Positions 29,020 through 37,931 of a DNA stretch of 64,000 nucleotides are shown here, piece after piece; positions within the stretch are counted from its first letter, which is position 1; the number at the start of each line of letters is the position of its first letter. Location of the stretch: NCBI RefSeq assembly GCF_042180575.1, contig NZ_CP170094.1:4836001-4900000 (forward strand), given 5' to 3'. Both the position numbers and the translations under genes were made by a program. The notes beneath the pieces are model-generated. The model was not told the DNA's origin, searched no databases, and saw only the letters and a list, made by a program, of their open reading frames with translations. This DNA is from Bernardetia sp042180575. Lineage in GTDB: Bacteria; Bacteroidota; Bacteroidia; Cytophagales; Bernardetiaceae.

Positions 29020-29490
29020 ATGAAATTATCAAAATACATCTCATTGCTTTTCATTGGATTTGTTTTATTTACTTCTTGTAAGAAAGATAATGAAACCACA
29101 AACCCATCAAGTAAAGCAGAACAAGACCAAATTCTTCAAGATTATTTTACTGAAAATAATATTACTCCTCAAAAAACAGAATCTGGTCTATATTATGTTG
29201 TTGATCAGCAAGGAACAGCTATCCAAACTGGCGAAACAATTACGGTAAATTACGAAGGTACACTCCTGTCAGGTGAAAAATTTGATTCTTCTTTTGATAG
29301 AGGAACTCCCTTTTCTTTTCCTCTTGGAGCAGGACAAGTTATTCAAGGTTGGGATGAAGGAATTCCTCTCATTGGAAAAGGTGGAAAAGGAACATTATAT
29401 CTACCTTCACATTTAGGATATGGAGCAAGAGGGTCAGGAAGTATTGCACCTTATTCTATTTTAGTTTTTAGAGTAGAAGTATTTAATTAG
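29020..29490 (+). CDS. FKBP-type prolyl isomerase, short lipoprotein
   Basis: 156 residues. Lipobox LFTSC, a short linker and a single FKBP domain (about 50-156) with VNYEGTLLSGEKFDSSFDRG, IQGWDEGIPLIGKGGKGTLY and LPSHLGYGARGSGS. It lacks the extra N-terminal domain and coiled coil of the two larger genes. Forty-five bases follow the preceding stop, so cotranscription is likely. Confidence 0.92.
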   Translation: MKLSKYISLLFIGFVLFTSCKKDNETTNPSSKAEQDQILQDYFTENNITPQKTESGLYYVVDQQGTAIQTGETITVNYEGTLLSGEKFDSSFDRGTPFSFPLGAGQVIQGWDEGIPLIGKGGKGTLYLPSHLGYGARGSGSIAPYSILVFRVEVFN

Positions 29491-29501
29491 AATAAAAAAA
29501 T

Positions 29502-29595
29502 AGGTTGTTTGACAATTTTTGCACCTTAGATTTTTTCGAATTTTGAATATTGGTGTCTCCACCAACGACATAGTACAAAAATTGTCAGAGAACCT
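29502..29595. repeat. Imperfect inverted repeat with GGTGTCTCCACC core
   Basis: Arms of about 20 bases (29502-29521 with 29576-29595; the central 11 bp are perfect) enclose 54 bases that include TTGGTGTCTCCACCAA. The same core recurs at about 35250 and 35515. It could form a long hairpin after the third FKBP gene. It may also be a small repeated element. Confidence 0.6.
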
Positions 29596-29664
29596 AAAAA
29601 ATAGAAAACCCCTTCCTTAAATAGTTAAAATAATAATTAATTTAAGTAAAAATTAAATCCTAGA

Positions 29665-30171
29665 ATGAAATTATCAAAATATATTTTCTTGCTTTTTCCT
29701 TTATTTTCACTGTTTTCTTCATGTAATAATGATGAAATAGAGCCTCTAATAGATGAAACAGTTCAAGCAGAACGAGAAGACCAAATTATTCAACAATATT
29801 TAGAAGAGAATAATCTAACAGCTCAAAAAACAGATTTAGGAATCTATTATATTGTCTTAGAAGAAGGAGAAGGAACAGAAATGCCAACTACTGCTAGTTC
29901 TGTTACAGTAAATTACATAGGAAAAGTGCTGTATGGAAGACAATTTGATAACTCTTATGAAACAGGACAACCTTTGACTTTTAAATTAGGTACAAATTCA
30001 GTAGTCATAGGGTTTGAAGAAGCTGTCAAACAAATGAAGTTAAATGAAAGAACACTATTTTTTATTCCTTCTCGCTACGCCTATAAAGGATCAGGAATTA
30101 CATCAGGAGGAAGAGAAATTATTCCCCCTTTGGCAACACTAATCTTTGAAATGAAATTAGAAGCACTTTAA
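29665..30171 (+). CDS. FKBP-type prolyl isomerase, divergent lipoprotein
   Basis: 168 residues. Lipobox LFSSC, then a single FKBP domain that differs most from the others: VNYIGKVLYGRQFDNSY, and the active-site tryptophan segment IKGWDEG is replaced by VIGFEEAV. The start MKLSKYIFLLF nearly repeats that of the third gene (MKLSKYISLLF). Predicted to be a lipid-anchored foldase with altered specificity or weaker activity. Confidence 0.88.
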   Translation: MKLSKYIFLLFPLFSLFSSCNNDEIEPLIDETVQAEREDQIIQQYLEENNLTAQKTDLGIYYIVLEEGEGTEMPTTASSVTVNYIGKVLYGRQFDNSYETGQPLTFKLGTNSVVIGFEEAVKQMKLNERTLFFIPSRYAYKGSGITSGGREIIPPLATLIFEMKLEAL

Positions 30172-30211
30172 AAAACTCACAAGAAATTAAAGAAAAACTA
30201 TACAGTTATTT

Positions 30212-30240
30212 TTGAATCTAGTAAAAAAAAACTATCTTTG
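30212..30240 (+). promoter_or_regulatory. Promoter upstream of rpoB
   Basis: TTG (30212-30214), 18-nt spacer, TATCTTTG (30233-30240), a full match to the Bacteroidota promoter form. Transcription would begin near 30247, giving a leader of roughly 490 bases before rpoB. Confidence 0.65.
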
Positions 30241-30734
30241 CAGGATATTTTGGCTACAAATGCCTAGCTTTGGTTCTAATTTTATGCAGAATCAAGACTA
30301 AATCAAACTTGGATTGTCGAAATATAGCATTTTTTATATTTTTATCTGCATTTTATTCAGATTTATTTAAAGTACATCAGAAATATAAAGTATTCCAAAT
30401 TATTTGAAACTACTACAATTCACAATTCTTTAATTAAGGAACTAAACCGTAAAATTTAATAGAGAGCTAATCATTAATTAAAACCTAATTAAAATAACTC
30501 TTTACCTAATTTTAGGGCTTTTTCTGACTTGAATATATTCAGATTAAAAAATAGTGCTAAAAGGATAGTTATAAGAACTATAAAAGTTAAATAATAAAGA
30601 CACCATAAAACGAACAGAATTAATTTTTACATTCATTTCGTAATTTTTAATTCGTAATTAGCTATGCTGATTTACAGTTCGTAATTGACAAGAATATAAG
30701 CATTCCATTTCGTTCACTCAAACCTATACGAGCC
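30241..30734 (+). other. Long untranslated leader of rpoB
   Basis: About 490 bases without an ORF or any ribosomal-protein gene. It includes an ATTACGA-type repeat near its end. Such a long leader could hold an attenuator, but no convincing terminator or known riboswitch was seen. Confidence 0.4.
30637..30689. repeat. ATTACGA-type intergenic repeat
   Basis: TTCGTAATTAGCTATGCTGA and a second TTCGTAATTG. On the other strand it matches the copy at 52701-52756. It ends 45 bases before the rpoB start. Confidence 0.6.
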
Positions 30735-33700
30735 TTGGCTACATTAAAACACGGCAGAATAAACTTTCGCAAAACGACCTCCATTTTAGAATACCCACAC
30801 TTCCTAGATGTGCAGGTAAAGTCGTTTCAAGATTTCTTCCAACTAGGTACTCCTCCTGAAAAAAGAACAGCAGACGGACTCTATAAAGTATTTATGGAGA
30901 ACTTCCCAATTTCTGATTCAAGAGATAACTTTGTTTTGGAATTTGTCGATTATATCATAGACCCACCAAAATATTCAGTACAAGAATGTGTTGATAGAGG
31001 TCTTACTTATGCAGTGCCTTTAAAAGCAAAGCTACGTTTACTTTGTAATGACGAGGACAATGAAGATTTCGAAACCATCGAACAAGAAGTATTTTTAGGA
31101 AATGTTCCTGTAATGACTGAGCGTGGCTCTTTTGTTATCAATGGTGCAGAACGTGTAATCGTTTCCCAACTTCACCGTTCACCAGGGGTTTTCTTTGCTC
31201 AAAGTAAGCACACAAACGGTACAAAATTATATTCAGCACGTATTATTCCATTCAAAGGTTCTTGGATTGAATTTGCGACTGACGTAAATAATATCATGTA
31301 CGCTTATATCGACCGTAAGAAAAAATTCCCTGTTACTACGCTTTTGCGTGCTATTGGATATGGTACAGATAGAGAAATTTTGGAACTTTTTGGTCTTTCT
31401 GAGGAAGTAAAAGCTACAAAAGCAAACATTCAGAAAGTAGTAGGTAGAAAATTAGCTGCTCGTGTTCTTCGTACTTGGACAGAAGACTTTGTAGATGAAG
31501 ATACAGGAGAAGTTGTAAGTATTACTCGTAATGAGGTGCTTTTGGAGCGTGATTCTGAAATTGAAGAAGAGCATATCCAAACTATCATTGATTCGAATAC
31601 AGAATCAATCATTCTTCATAGAGAAGATATTAATATTAATGATTTTGCGATTGTCTATAATACATTACAAAAAGATAATTCAAACTCAGAAAAAGAAGCC
31701 GTAGAGCAAATTTATCGTCAGCTTCGTAATACAGAAGCACCAGACGAACAAACAGCTCGTGATGTAATTCAAAGTCTTTTCTTTAGTGAAAAGCGTTATG
31801 ACTTAGGAGAAGTTGGTCGTTATAGAATCAACAGAAAACTAGGTTTGGATTTAGAAATGAGTGTTCGTGTCCTTACAAAAGAAGACATCATTCGTATCAT
31901 CAGACATTTGATTACTCTTATTAATTCAAGAGCAGTAGTTGATGATATTGACCACCTTTCTAATCGTCGTGTACGTACTGTAGGAGAGCAACTTTATAGC
32001 CAGTTTGGTGTAGGTTTGGCTCGTATGGCTCGTACTATCAAAGAGCGTATGAACGTTCGTGATAATGAAGACTTTAAGCCAGTTGATTTGATTAATGCTC
32101 GTACTTTATCGTCGGTTATTAATTCATTCTTTGGTACAAATCAGCTTTCGCAGTTTATGGATCAAACTAATCCATTAGCAGAGATTACGCACAAACGTAG
32201 AATGTCTGCTCTAGGACCTGGTGGTCTTTCTCGTGAACGTGCAGGTTTTGAGGTTCGTGATGTTCACTATACGCACTATGGTCGTTTGTGTACTATCGAA
32301 ACTCCTGAAGGTCCAAATATTGGTCTTATCTCTTCTCTTTGTGTTCACGCAACTGTAAACGGTATGGGCTTTATCGAAACGCCTTACCGTATTGTTAAGA
32401 ATCAAAAAGCAACTGACGAAGTTAAGTTCTTGACAGCAGAAGAAGAAGATGAGCAAATCATTGCACAGGCAAATGCAACATTAGACAATAAAAATAAATT
32501 TACGTCTGACCTTGTAAAATGTCGTTTGGAAGGAGATTTTCCTTTGGAAGCTCCAGAAAATATTACGTATATGGATGTTGCACCAAACCAAATCGTTTCG
32601 GTAGCAGCCTCTCTTATTCCGTTCTTAGAGCATGATGATGCCAACCGTGCCTTGATGGGTTCGAATATGCAGCGTCAAGCAGTTCCTCTTTTGCGTCCAC
32701 AAGCTCCAATCGTAGGTACAGGTCTTGAAAGACGTGTAGCAATGGATTCTAGAGCATTAGTAGTAGCAGAAGACGACGGAGTTATTGATTATGTAGATGC
32801 TAAGAAAATTGTAGTAAAATATAATTGGACAAAAGAACAAAAATTAGTAAACTTTGATAATGAATATACTACTTATCAACTTACTAAATTCCGTAGAACG
32901 AATCAGGATACGTGTATCAACTTACGTCCTATTGTATTGAAAGGCGAAAAAGTCAAAAAAGGAGATGTTCTTTGTGAAGGATATGCAACTGAAAAAGGCG
33001 AACTTGCACTTGGTCGTAACCTTATGGTTGCTTTCATGCCTTGGCAGGGTTATAACTTTGAGGATGCGATTGTTATTTCTGAAAGAGTAGTAAGAGATGA
33101 TATTTATACTTCAATCCACATTGACCAGTTCGAACTTGAAGTGCGTGATACAAAACGAGGAGAAGAAGAATTGACTTCTGAAATTCCAAACGTAAGTGAA
33201 GATGCAGTTAAAGATTTGGACGAAAACGGTATTATCCGTATTGGTGCAAAAGTAAAAGAACAAGATATTTTGGTAGGTAAAATTACTCCTAAAGGAGAAA
33301 CTGATCCTACACCAGAAGAAAAACTTCTTCGTGCAATCTTTGGAGATAAAGCAGGTGATGTAAAAGATGCTTCGATGCGTGCTTCGGCTTCGCTTCAAGG
33401 TGTTGTAATCAATACTCAGCTTTTCTCTCGTCCTAAAAAGGATAAAGATATGCGTGCAAAAGTGCGTAAGCAAGTAGATACATTGAAGAAAGAATATAGC
33501 CGTGACCTTGTCGGAATGCGTTCGCAGATGATAAGCAAAATGGCAGAACTTTTAGAAGACAAAACTTCTCAAGGAATTGTTCATAAATACGGCGATGTTG
33601 TATTGGCAAAAGATTCAGGTTTCAATAAACAAAATATTGAGCAAGCATTCTTCCCTAGCAAAAATGCATATCGTGATGAGAGTAACTACAACGTACCAGA

Positions 33701-34598
33701 AGAAGTGAACTTTATTGCTGATGTAATCTTGAAAGACTTTACAGAAGATGAAGATACAAACGAACTTTTGGCAGAACTTGTGAAAAATTACAATCAAAAA
33801 CGTAATGAAATTACAGCAGAGTTCAAACGTCAGCGTTTTGCTTTAGAAGTTGGAGATGAACTTCCAGCAGGAATCGTTAAACTTGCCAAAGTATATGTTG
33901 CTAAGAAACGTAAACTTAAAGTAGGTGATAAGATGGCAGGTCGTCATGGTAATAAAGGAGTTGTGGCTCGTATCGTTCGTGAAGAAGATATGCCTTTCCT
34001 TGCCGATGGTGTTCCTGTTGATATTGTCTTGAATCCTCTAGGTGTACCTTCTCGTATGAACTTGGGGCAAATTTATGAAACTATCTTAGGACACGCAGGT
34101 CTTAAAATGGGAACTAAATATGCTACTCCAATCTTTGATGGTGCAACAGAAGCAGAAGTAGAAGCAGAAATCGAAAAAGCAGGCTTACCAAGATGGTGTA
34201 AGATGGAAGTTTTTGATGGACGTACTGGAGAAAAATTTGAGCAAACTGTTACGGTAGGAATTATGTATATGCTAAAACTTGGTCACTTAGTTGATGACAA
34301 GATGCATGCTCGTTCTATCGGACCTTACTCACTCATTACACAACAGCCTTTGGGTGGTAAAGCTCAGTTTGGTGGTCAGCGTTTTGGTGAGATGGAAGTT
34401 TGGGCATTAGAGGCATTTGGAGCGTCGCATATTTTGAGAGAAATCTTGACAATCAAGTCGGATGATGTTCTCGGACGTGCTAAGGCGTATGAGTGTATCG
34501 TAAAAGGAGAAAACATGCCAGAGCCAAATATCCCAGAATCTTTCAATGTATTGATACACGAACTTCGTGGTCTTGCTCTTGAAATTACATTAGACTAA
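30735..34598 (+). CDS. rpoB: RNA polymerase subunit beta
   Basis: 1287 residues, normal for Bacteroidota. It forms half of the catalytic cleft of RNA polymerase. Recognised: EYPHFLDVQVKSFQDFFQLG, the rifampicin region FFGTNQLSQFMDQTNPLAEI then THKRRMSALGPGGLSRERAG, RQAVPLLRPQAPIVGTGLE, GDKMAGRHGNKGVV and the end region GGKAQFGGQRFGEMEVWALE. The start is TTG at 30735; no ATG lies near, and the N-terminus fits the family. Unusually, neither rplJ/rplL before it nor rpoC after it is present, and a strong terminator closes the unit. Confidence 0.97.
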   Translation: MATLKHGRINFRKTTSILEYPHFLDVQVKSFQDFFQLGTPPEKRTADGLYKVFMENFPISDSRDNFVLEFVDYIIDPPKYSVQECVDRGLTYAVPLKAKLRLLCNDEDNEDFETIEQEVFLGNVPVMTERGSFVINGAERVIVSQLHRSPGVFFAQSKHTNGTKLYSARIIPFKGSWIEFATDVNNIMYAYIDRKKKFPVTTLLRAIGYGTDREILELFGLSEEVKATKANIQKVVGRKLAARVLRTWTEDFVDEDTGEVVSITRNEVLLERDSEIEEEHIQTIIDSNTESIILHREDININDFAIVYNTLQKDNSNSEKEAVEQIYRQLRNTEAPDEQTARDVIQSLFFSEKRYDLGEVGRYRINRKLGLDLEMSVRVLTKEDIIRIIRHLITLINSRAVVDDIDHLSNRRVRTVGEQLYSQFGVGLARMARTIKERMNVRDNEDFKPVDLINARTLSSVINSFFGTNQLSQFMDQTNPLAEITHKRRMSALGPGGLSRERAGFEVRDVHYTHYGRLCTIETPEGPNIGLISSLCVHATVNGMGFIETPYRIVKNQKATDEVKFLTAEEEDEQIIAQANATLDNKNKFTSDLVKCRLEGDFPLEAPENITYMDVAPNQIVSVAASLIPFLEHDDANRALMGSNMQRQAVPLLRPQAPIVGTGLERRVAMDSRALVVAEDDGVIDYVDAKKIVVKYNWTKEQKLVNFDNEYTTYQLTKFRRTNQDTCINLRPIVLKGEKVKKGDVLCEGYATEKGELALGRNLMVAFMPWQGYNFEDAIVISERVVRDDIYTSIHIDQFELEVRDTKRGEEELTSEIPNVSEDAVKDLDENGIIRIGAKVKEQDILVGKITPKGETDPTPEEKLLRAIFGDKAGDVKDASMRASASLQGVVINTQLFSRPKKDKDMRAKVRKQVDTLKKEYSRDLVGMRSQMISKMAELLEDKTSQGIVHKYGDVVLAKDSGFNKQNIEQAFFPSKNAYRDESNYNVPEEVNFIADVILKDFTEDEDTNELLAELVKNYNQKRNEITAEFKRQRFALEVGDELPAGIVKLAKVYVAKKRKLKVGDKMAGRHGNKGVVARIVREEDMPFLADGVPVDIVLNPLGVPSRMNLGQIYETILGHAGLKMGTKYATPIFDGATEAEVEAEIEKAGLPRWCKMEVFDGRTGEKFEQTVTVGIMYMLKLGHLVDDKMHARSIGPYSLITQQPLGGKAQFGGQRFGEMEVWALEAFGASHILREILTIKSDDVLGRAKAYECIVKGENMPEPNIPESFNVLIHELRGLALEITLD

Positions 34599-34650
34599 AT
34601 TTTATTAACTTGTCATTGGTAGAAATACTGAAAACGACAAATTATATATT

Positions 34651-34700
34651 AAAAAGCATTTTCTTACTAAATTTAGATTTGGTAGGGAAATGCTTTTTTT
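34651..34700 (+). terminator. Terminator of rpoB
   Basis: 11-bp stem (34651-34661 with 34688-34698), extended inside by pairs including G-U, then T7. It shows that rpoB transcription ends without reading into an rpoC. Confidence 0.85.
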
Positions 34701-34728
34701 GTGTAGTAAAGTAAATCAAAAAAATAAA

Positions 34729-35187
34729 ATGATTTTAGTAGAAGACCCTATTTTCAAAAATCTCAGAGGTTGTTACGGAAGCTATAATCCGATTCCAAAA
34801 TTAAAACTACTGGAAGAGAATAGTAATAATGAAGAGCTACGCAAAGAAATTTTAAATGAGTTTTGTGATAATCTTTATCATCAAGGAAGTGTTGACTTAG
34901 TTTCTTTCTTGACTCTTTCTTTATTAATTCGTTTAGCTTTAAAGTGCAAATTTTCTGATGTAGAGATGATTTATCTTATAGGAGTAATAGAAATTGCTCG
35001 TTATGAAGATAGCTTTCAAATCCCCCAAAAGTATCTAACAGATTATGAATGTGAAATAAGGAATGTTATGCTTTTAGCATATATGAATAAAAATTGGGAT
35101 TATGATTTTGCTTTAGCTGCTACGATAACTATCGCTGCTGTAAATGGACAAATAGATTTTGCAAAATCTATACTTTATGATGACTAA
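34729..35187 (+). CDS. Hypothetical helical protein
   Basis: 152 residues from the ATG at 34729. An in-frame ATG at 34690 lies inside the rpoB terminator and is rejected. No family is recognised. The sequence is soluble and mainly helical, with the stretches VDLVSFLTLSLLIRLALKC and VMLLAYMNKNWDYDFALAAT suggesting helical-repeat packing. Immunity-like or HEAT-like roles cannot be told from sequence alone. Confidence 0.65.
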   Translation: MILVEDPIFKNLRGCYGSYNPIPKLKLLEENSNNEELRKEILNEFCDNLYHQGSVDLVSFLTLSLLIRLALKCKFSDVEMIYLIGVIEIARYEDSFQIPQKYLTDYECEIRNVMLLAYMNKNWDYDFALAATITIAAVNGQIDFAKSILYDD

Positions 35188-35239
35188 ACTTTTTTTATTA
35201 TTTAGTTCAAGTTTCGACGCTTGAACTAAATAATTTCTA

Positions 35240-35535
35240 TGCCCTTGTCGGTGTCTCCACCATAGCCGTAAGGTTATAGAAGTAGAGTTATTTACTCCTT
35301 TAGGAGTTGTATATTGGTAGAAAAAATGAGAAAGCTACATCCTCATTTACTCCGTAGGAGTTTCATCATGGTAGCATTTTGTCTTTAAATGTCATAAATT
35401 CTACCAATATATAGTTTCTACGGAACAAGGAACAATTATTTATTCTCATTTTTTCTACCAATATGAAGTTCCTACGAAAGAGAATTACAATAAAAATTTT
35501 AACCTTACGGCTATGGTGTCTCCACTGACGACAAC
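35240..35535. repeat. Nested palindromic repeat region
   Basis: Outer inverted repeat CCATAGCCGTAAGGTTA (about 35260-35276) with TAACCTTACGGCTATGG (about 35500-35516), both beside GGTGTCTCCA. Inner inverted repeat: ATATTGGTAGAAAAAATGAG (about 35310) with CTCATTTTTTCTACCAATAT (about 35444). Further CTCC..TAGGAGTT and GTAGGAGTTT motifs lie between them. No coding potential. The 360 bases between the 34729 gene and tgt are made almost entirely of this. Confidence 0.75.
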
Positions 35536-35549
35536 ATAACTAAAAAATA

Positions 35550-36680
35550 CTACAATCTCTGCATCAAAATCTCCAGTTGTTCTTTTTTCCAACTTGCAAA
35601 ATCGCCAGCCAAAATATGTTTTCTAGCTTCTCCTACCAAATGAAGATAAAAAGCTAAATTATGAGTAGAAGCAATATAAGCTCCCAAAATTTCATTGGCT
35701 TTATTCAAATGTCTTAAATAAGATTTTGAATAGGTATTACTAACATGACATTCCAAGCCATCATCTAAAACACTAAAATCTTTTTCCCATTTTTTATTTT
35801 TGATATTGATGATTCCTTTTGTAGTAAAAAGCATTCCATTTCGTGCATTACGAGTAGGCATTACACAATCAAACATATCTACACCAAGCGCAATTCCTTC
35901 CAAAATATTAGCAGGCGTTCCTACTCCCATCAAATAACGAGGTTTGTCTTTTGGCAGAATATTGCAAACAAGCTCCGTAAATTCATACATTTTTTCGGCA
36001 GGTTCGCCTACTGAAAGTCCACCGATTGCATTTCCATCTCTGTTTTGTTCGGCTACAAATTCGGCAGAAGCTCTACGCAAATCTTTGTAAGTACTTCCTT
36101 GAACGATTGGAAAAAGTGTTTGTTTATATCCATATTTTCCCTCTGTCGAATCAAAACGATTGATACAACGTGTCAGCCAACGATGCGTCATTTCCATTGA
36201 TTTTTTGGCATAATCGTAATCAGAAGGATAAGGAGGACATTCATCAAAAGCCATAATAATATCTGCACCAATACTGCGCTGAATATCCATTACGTATTCA
36301 GGTGTAAAATTGAGTTTTGAGCCATCAATATGTGAGCTAAAAACGACACCTTCTTCTTTTATTTTACGGATTTGTCCTAATGAATAGACTTGATAACCAC
36401 CACTATCGGTCAAAATAGGTCTGTCCCAGTTCATAAATTTATGCAGTCCACCTGCTGCTTCCAAAACTTCTGTATTTGGGCGCAAATACAAATGATAGGT
36501 GTTTCCTAAAATAATTTGTGCTTTTACTTGGTCTTTTAGTGCTTCTGGTGGAACACCTTTTACAGTGCCTAGCGTTCCAACAGGCATAAAAATAGGCGTT
36601 TGAATTTTTCCGTGTGCTGTCGTGATTGTTCCTGCTCGTGCAGATGTTTCTTTATCGGTGGTATGGAGTTCGAATTTCAT
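35550..36680 (-). CDS. tgt: Queuine/preQ1 tRNA-ribosyltransferase
   Basis: 376 residues. It exchanges guanine for preQ1 at the wobble position of tRNAs for Asp, Asn, His and Tyr. Seen: the catalytic DSGGYQVYSL and the second aspartate in GVDMFDCVMPTRNARNG; AFDECPPYP; GGLSVGEP; YLMGVGTP. The zinc-binding region is changed. Where the E. coli enzyme has CxCxxC, this one reads GLECHVSNTYS, keeping one cysteine; the later histidine (STHN) is present. Zinc is therefore probably not bound in the usual way. A TAATCAC-type repeat lies just upstream of the start. Confidence 0.95.
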   Translation of the reverse strand: MKFELHTTDKETSARAGTITTAHGKIQTPIFMPVGTLGTVKGVPPEALKDQVKAQIILGNTYHLYLRPNTEVLEAAGGLHKFMNWDRPILTDSGGYQVYSLGQIRKIKEEGVVFSSHIDGSKLNFTPEYVMDIQRSIGADIIMAFDECPPYPSDYDYAKKSMEMTHRWLTRCINRFDSTEGKYGYKQTLFPIVQGSTYKDLRRASAEFVAEQNRDGNAIGGLSVGEPAEKMYEFTELVCNILPKDKPRYLMGVGTPANILEGIALGVDMFDCVMPTRNARNGMLFTTKGIINIKNKKWEKDFSVLDDGLECHVSNTYSKSYLRHLNKANEILGAYIASTHNLAFYLHLVGEARKHILAGDFASWKKEQLEILMQRL

Positions 36681-36690
36681 TTGATAGCTT

Positions 36691-36720
36691 TTAGTGATTA
36701 GTGATTAACTATTAGTGATA
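36691..36720. repeat. TAATCAC-type heptamer repeat before tgt
   Basis: On the minus strand it contains TTAATCACTAATCACTAAAA, ending about 11 bases before the tgt start codon. Confidence 0.7.
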
Positions 36721-36729
36721 AATGAAATA

Positions 36730-37083
36730 CTATTTAATTTTTGATTTCATTGTTTTGATACTACTTGTAATAATTTTTAAAAGTTCTATTGCATTCTGAT
36801 GTAAACTTTCAAATTCTTCATTTTTAATAAAGTTAGTTTCCTTTAAAAGTTCTAGCCAGTAAAGAGTTTCATTGATTTCTTTTTGTGAAATAGACAGTTT
36901 ATGTATAAAATCTAAATTACTTTGTGCAAATTCAGCTTCTCTGATATTTGCTCCCACTGATGTACCACTTCGTAGTATTTGTTTAGATAAAACATATTCC
37001 TTTTGGGTAGTAGTCAAATATTTGTATAAATTTACTATTCGAACAGCGAAACAAAAACTTTTTTTTAAAATTCCTTTACTCAT
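36730..37083 (-). CDS. Four-helix-bundle protein (23S IVP type)
   Basis: 117 residues from the ATG at 37083 (MSKGILKKSF). A further in-frame ATG at 37116 adds an unlikely MFYLFLQKIKI. The pattern SFCFAVRIVNLYKYL, RSGTSVGANIREAEFAQS, FIHKLSISQKEINETLYWLE is that of the small four-helix-bundle proteins first found in 23S rRNA intervening sequences. Here it is outside rRNA, a common situation in Bacteroidota. It may bind nucleic acid; the function is not known. Confidence 0.85.
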   Translation of the reverse strand: MSKGILKKSFCFAVRIVNLYKYLTTTQKEYVLSKQILRSGTSVGANIREAEFAQSNLDFIHKLSISQKEINETLYWLELLKETNFIKNEEFESLHQNAIELLKIITSSIKTMKSKIK

Positions 37084-37130
37084 AATTTTAATTTTTTGTA
37101 AAAATAAATAAAACAATCAAGACCAAAAAG

Positions 37131-37193
37131 TAATTAATCACTAATCACTAATCACTAATCACTAATCACTAATCACTAATCACTAATCACTAA
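37131..37193. repeat. Eight-copy TAATCAC heptamer array
   Basis: Seven perfect copies of CTAATCA (37141-37189) plus partial copies on both sides. The array ends three bases before the ATG at 37197, so it fills the place of any ribosome binding site. Confidence 0.95.
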
Positions 37194-37196
37194 ACT

Positions 37197-37868
37197 ATGG
37201 ATTATTTACCAACAGATTTATTACCAGCCTTAGAAAACTACGCCTTGGCACATTCTCAAGACGAATTGCCAGTTTTGAAAGAATTAGACCGACAAACACA
37301 TTTGAGAGCCAACAAACCTCGTATGCTTTCTGGACATTTACAAGGAAATTTCCTTCAAATGATTTCAAGATTGATGCAGCCAAAACGCATTCTTGAAATA
37401 GGAACTTATACAGGATATTCAGCTATTTGTTTGGCACAAGGCTTACAAGAAAATGGCGTTTTGCATACGATTGATAATAATGTAGAACAAGAAAGTATTA
37501 CAAGAGAGTTTTTAGAAAAAGCAGGTTTGGAAGACAAAGTTAAATTACATTTAGGAAATGCTGCTGATATTATTTCGACTATTCTAACTGAAGAAGAAAA
37601 ATGGGATTTGGTTTTTATCGATGCTGACAAATCAAATTATAGCTTGTATTATGATTTGGTTTTTGATAAAGTCAGAAAAGGAGGAATTATCATTGCTGAT
37701 AATGTTCTTTGGAGTGGAAAAGTATTAATTGATCCAAAAGAACTCAAGAAAAACGATAAAGATACACCAGCATTATTAGCATATAATCAAAAAAACTATC
37801 AAGACAATCGTACTTTTAATATGCTGCTGCCTTTACGTGATGGGCTGATGATGGCGATAAAAGAGTAA
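37197..37868 (+). CDS. SAM-dependent O-methyltransferase
   Basis: 223 residues of the class I COMT-like family (Methyltransf_3). SAM binding: RILEIGTYTGYSAICLAQGL. Metal and substrate region: LVFIDADKSNYSLYYD and IIADNVLWSGKV. The C-terminus RTFNMLLPLRDGLMMAI is typical. The substrate is unknown; members methylate catechol-like hydroxyls using a divalent metal. The start codon abuts the heptamer array, so copy-number change there would alter the untranslated leader. Confidence 0.9.
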   Translation: MDYLPTDLLPALENYALAHSQDELPVLKELDRQTHLRANKPRMLSGHLQGNFLQMISRLMQPKRILEIGTYTGYSAICLAQGLQENGVLHTIDNNVEQESITREFLEKAGLEDKVKLHLGNAADIISTILTEEEKWDLVFIDADKSNYSLYYDLVFDKVRKGGIIIADNVLWSGKVLIDPKELKKNDKDTPALLAYNQKNYQDNRTFNMLLPLRDGLMMAIKE

Positions 37869-37931
37869 AATAATTTGAAATATTTTAGTTTTCTGATTCG
37901 TTTTTAATCTTTGAAACAACTAACAAAATTT

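Noticed and set aside
34690..34728. Upstream ATG of the hypothetical gene after rpoB
   Set aside because: It lies within the rpoB terminator hairpin and the added residues look unlike a protein start. The ATG at 34729 is better.
37131..37193. CRISPR-like array
   Set aside because: Units are seven bases with no spacers and no cas genes; it is a simple tandem repeat.
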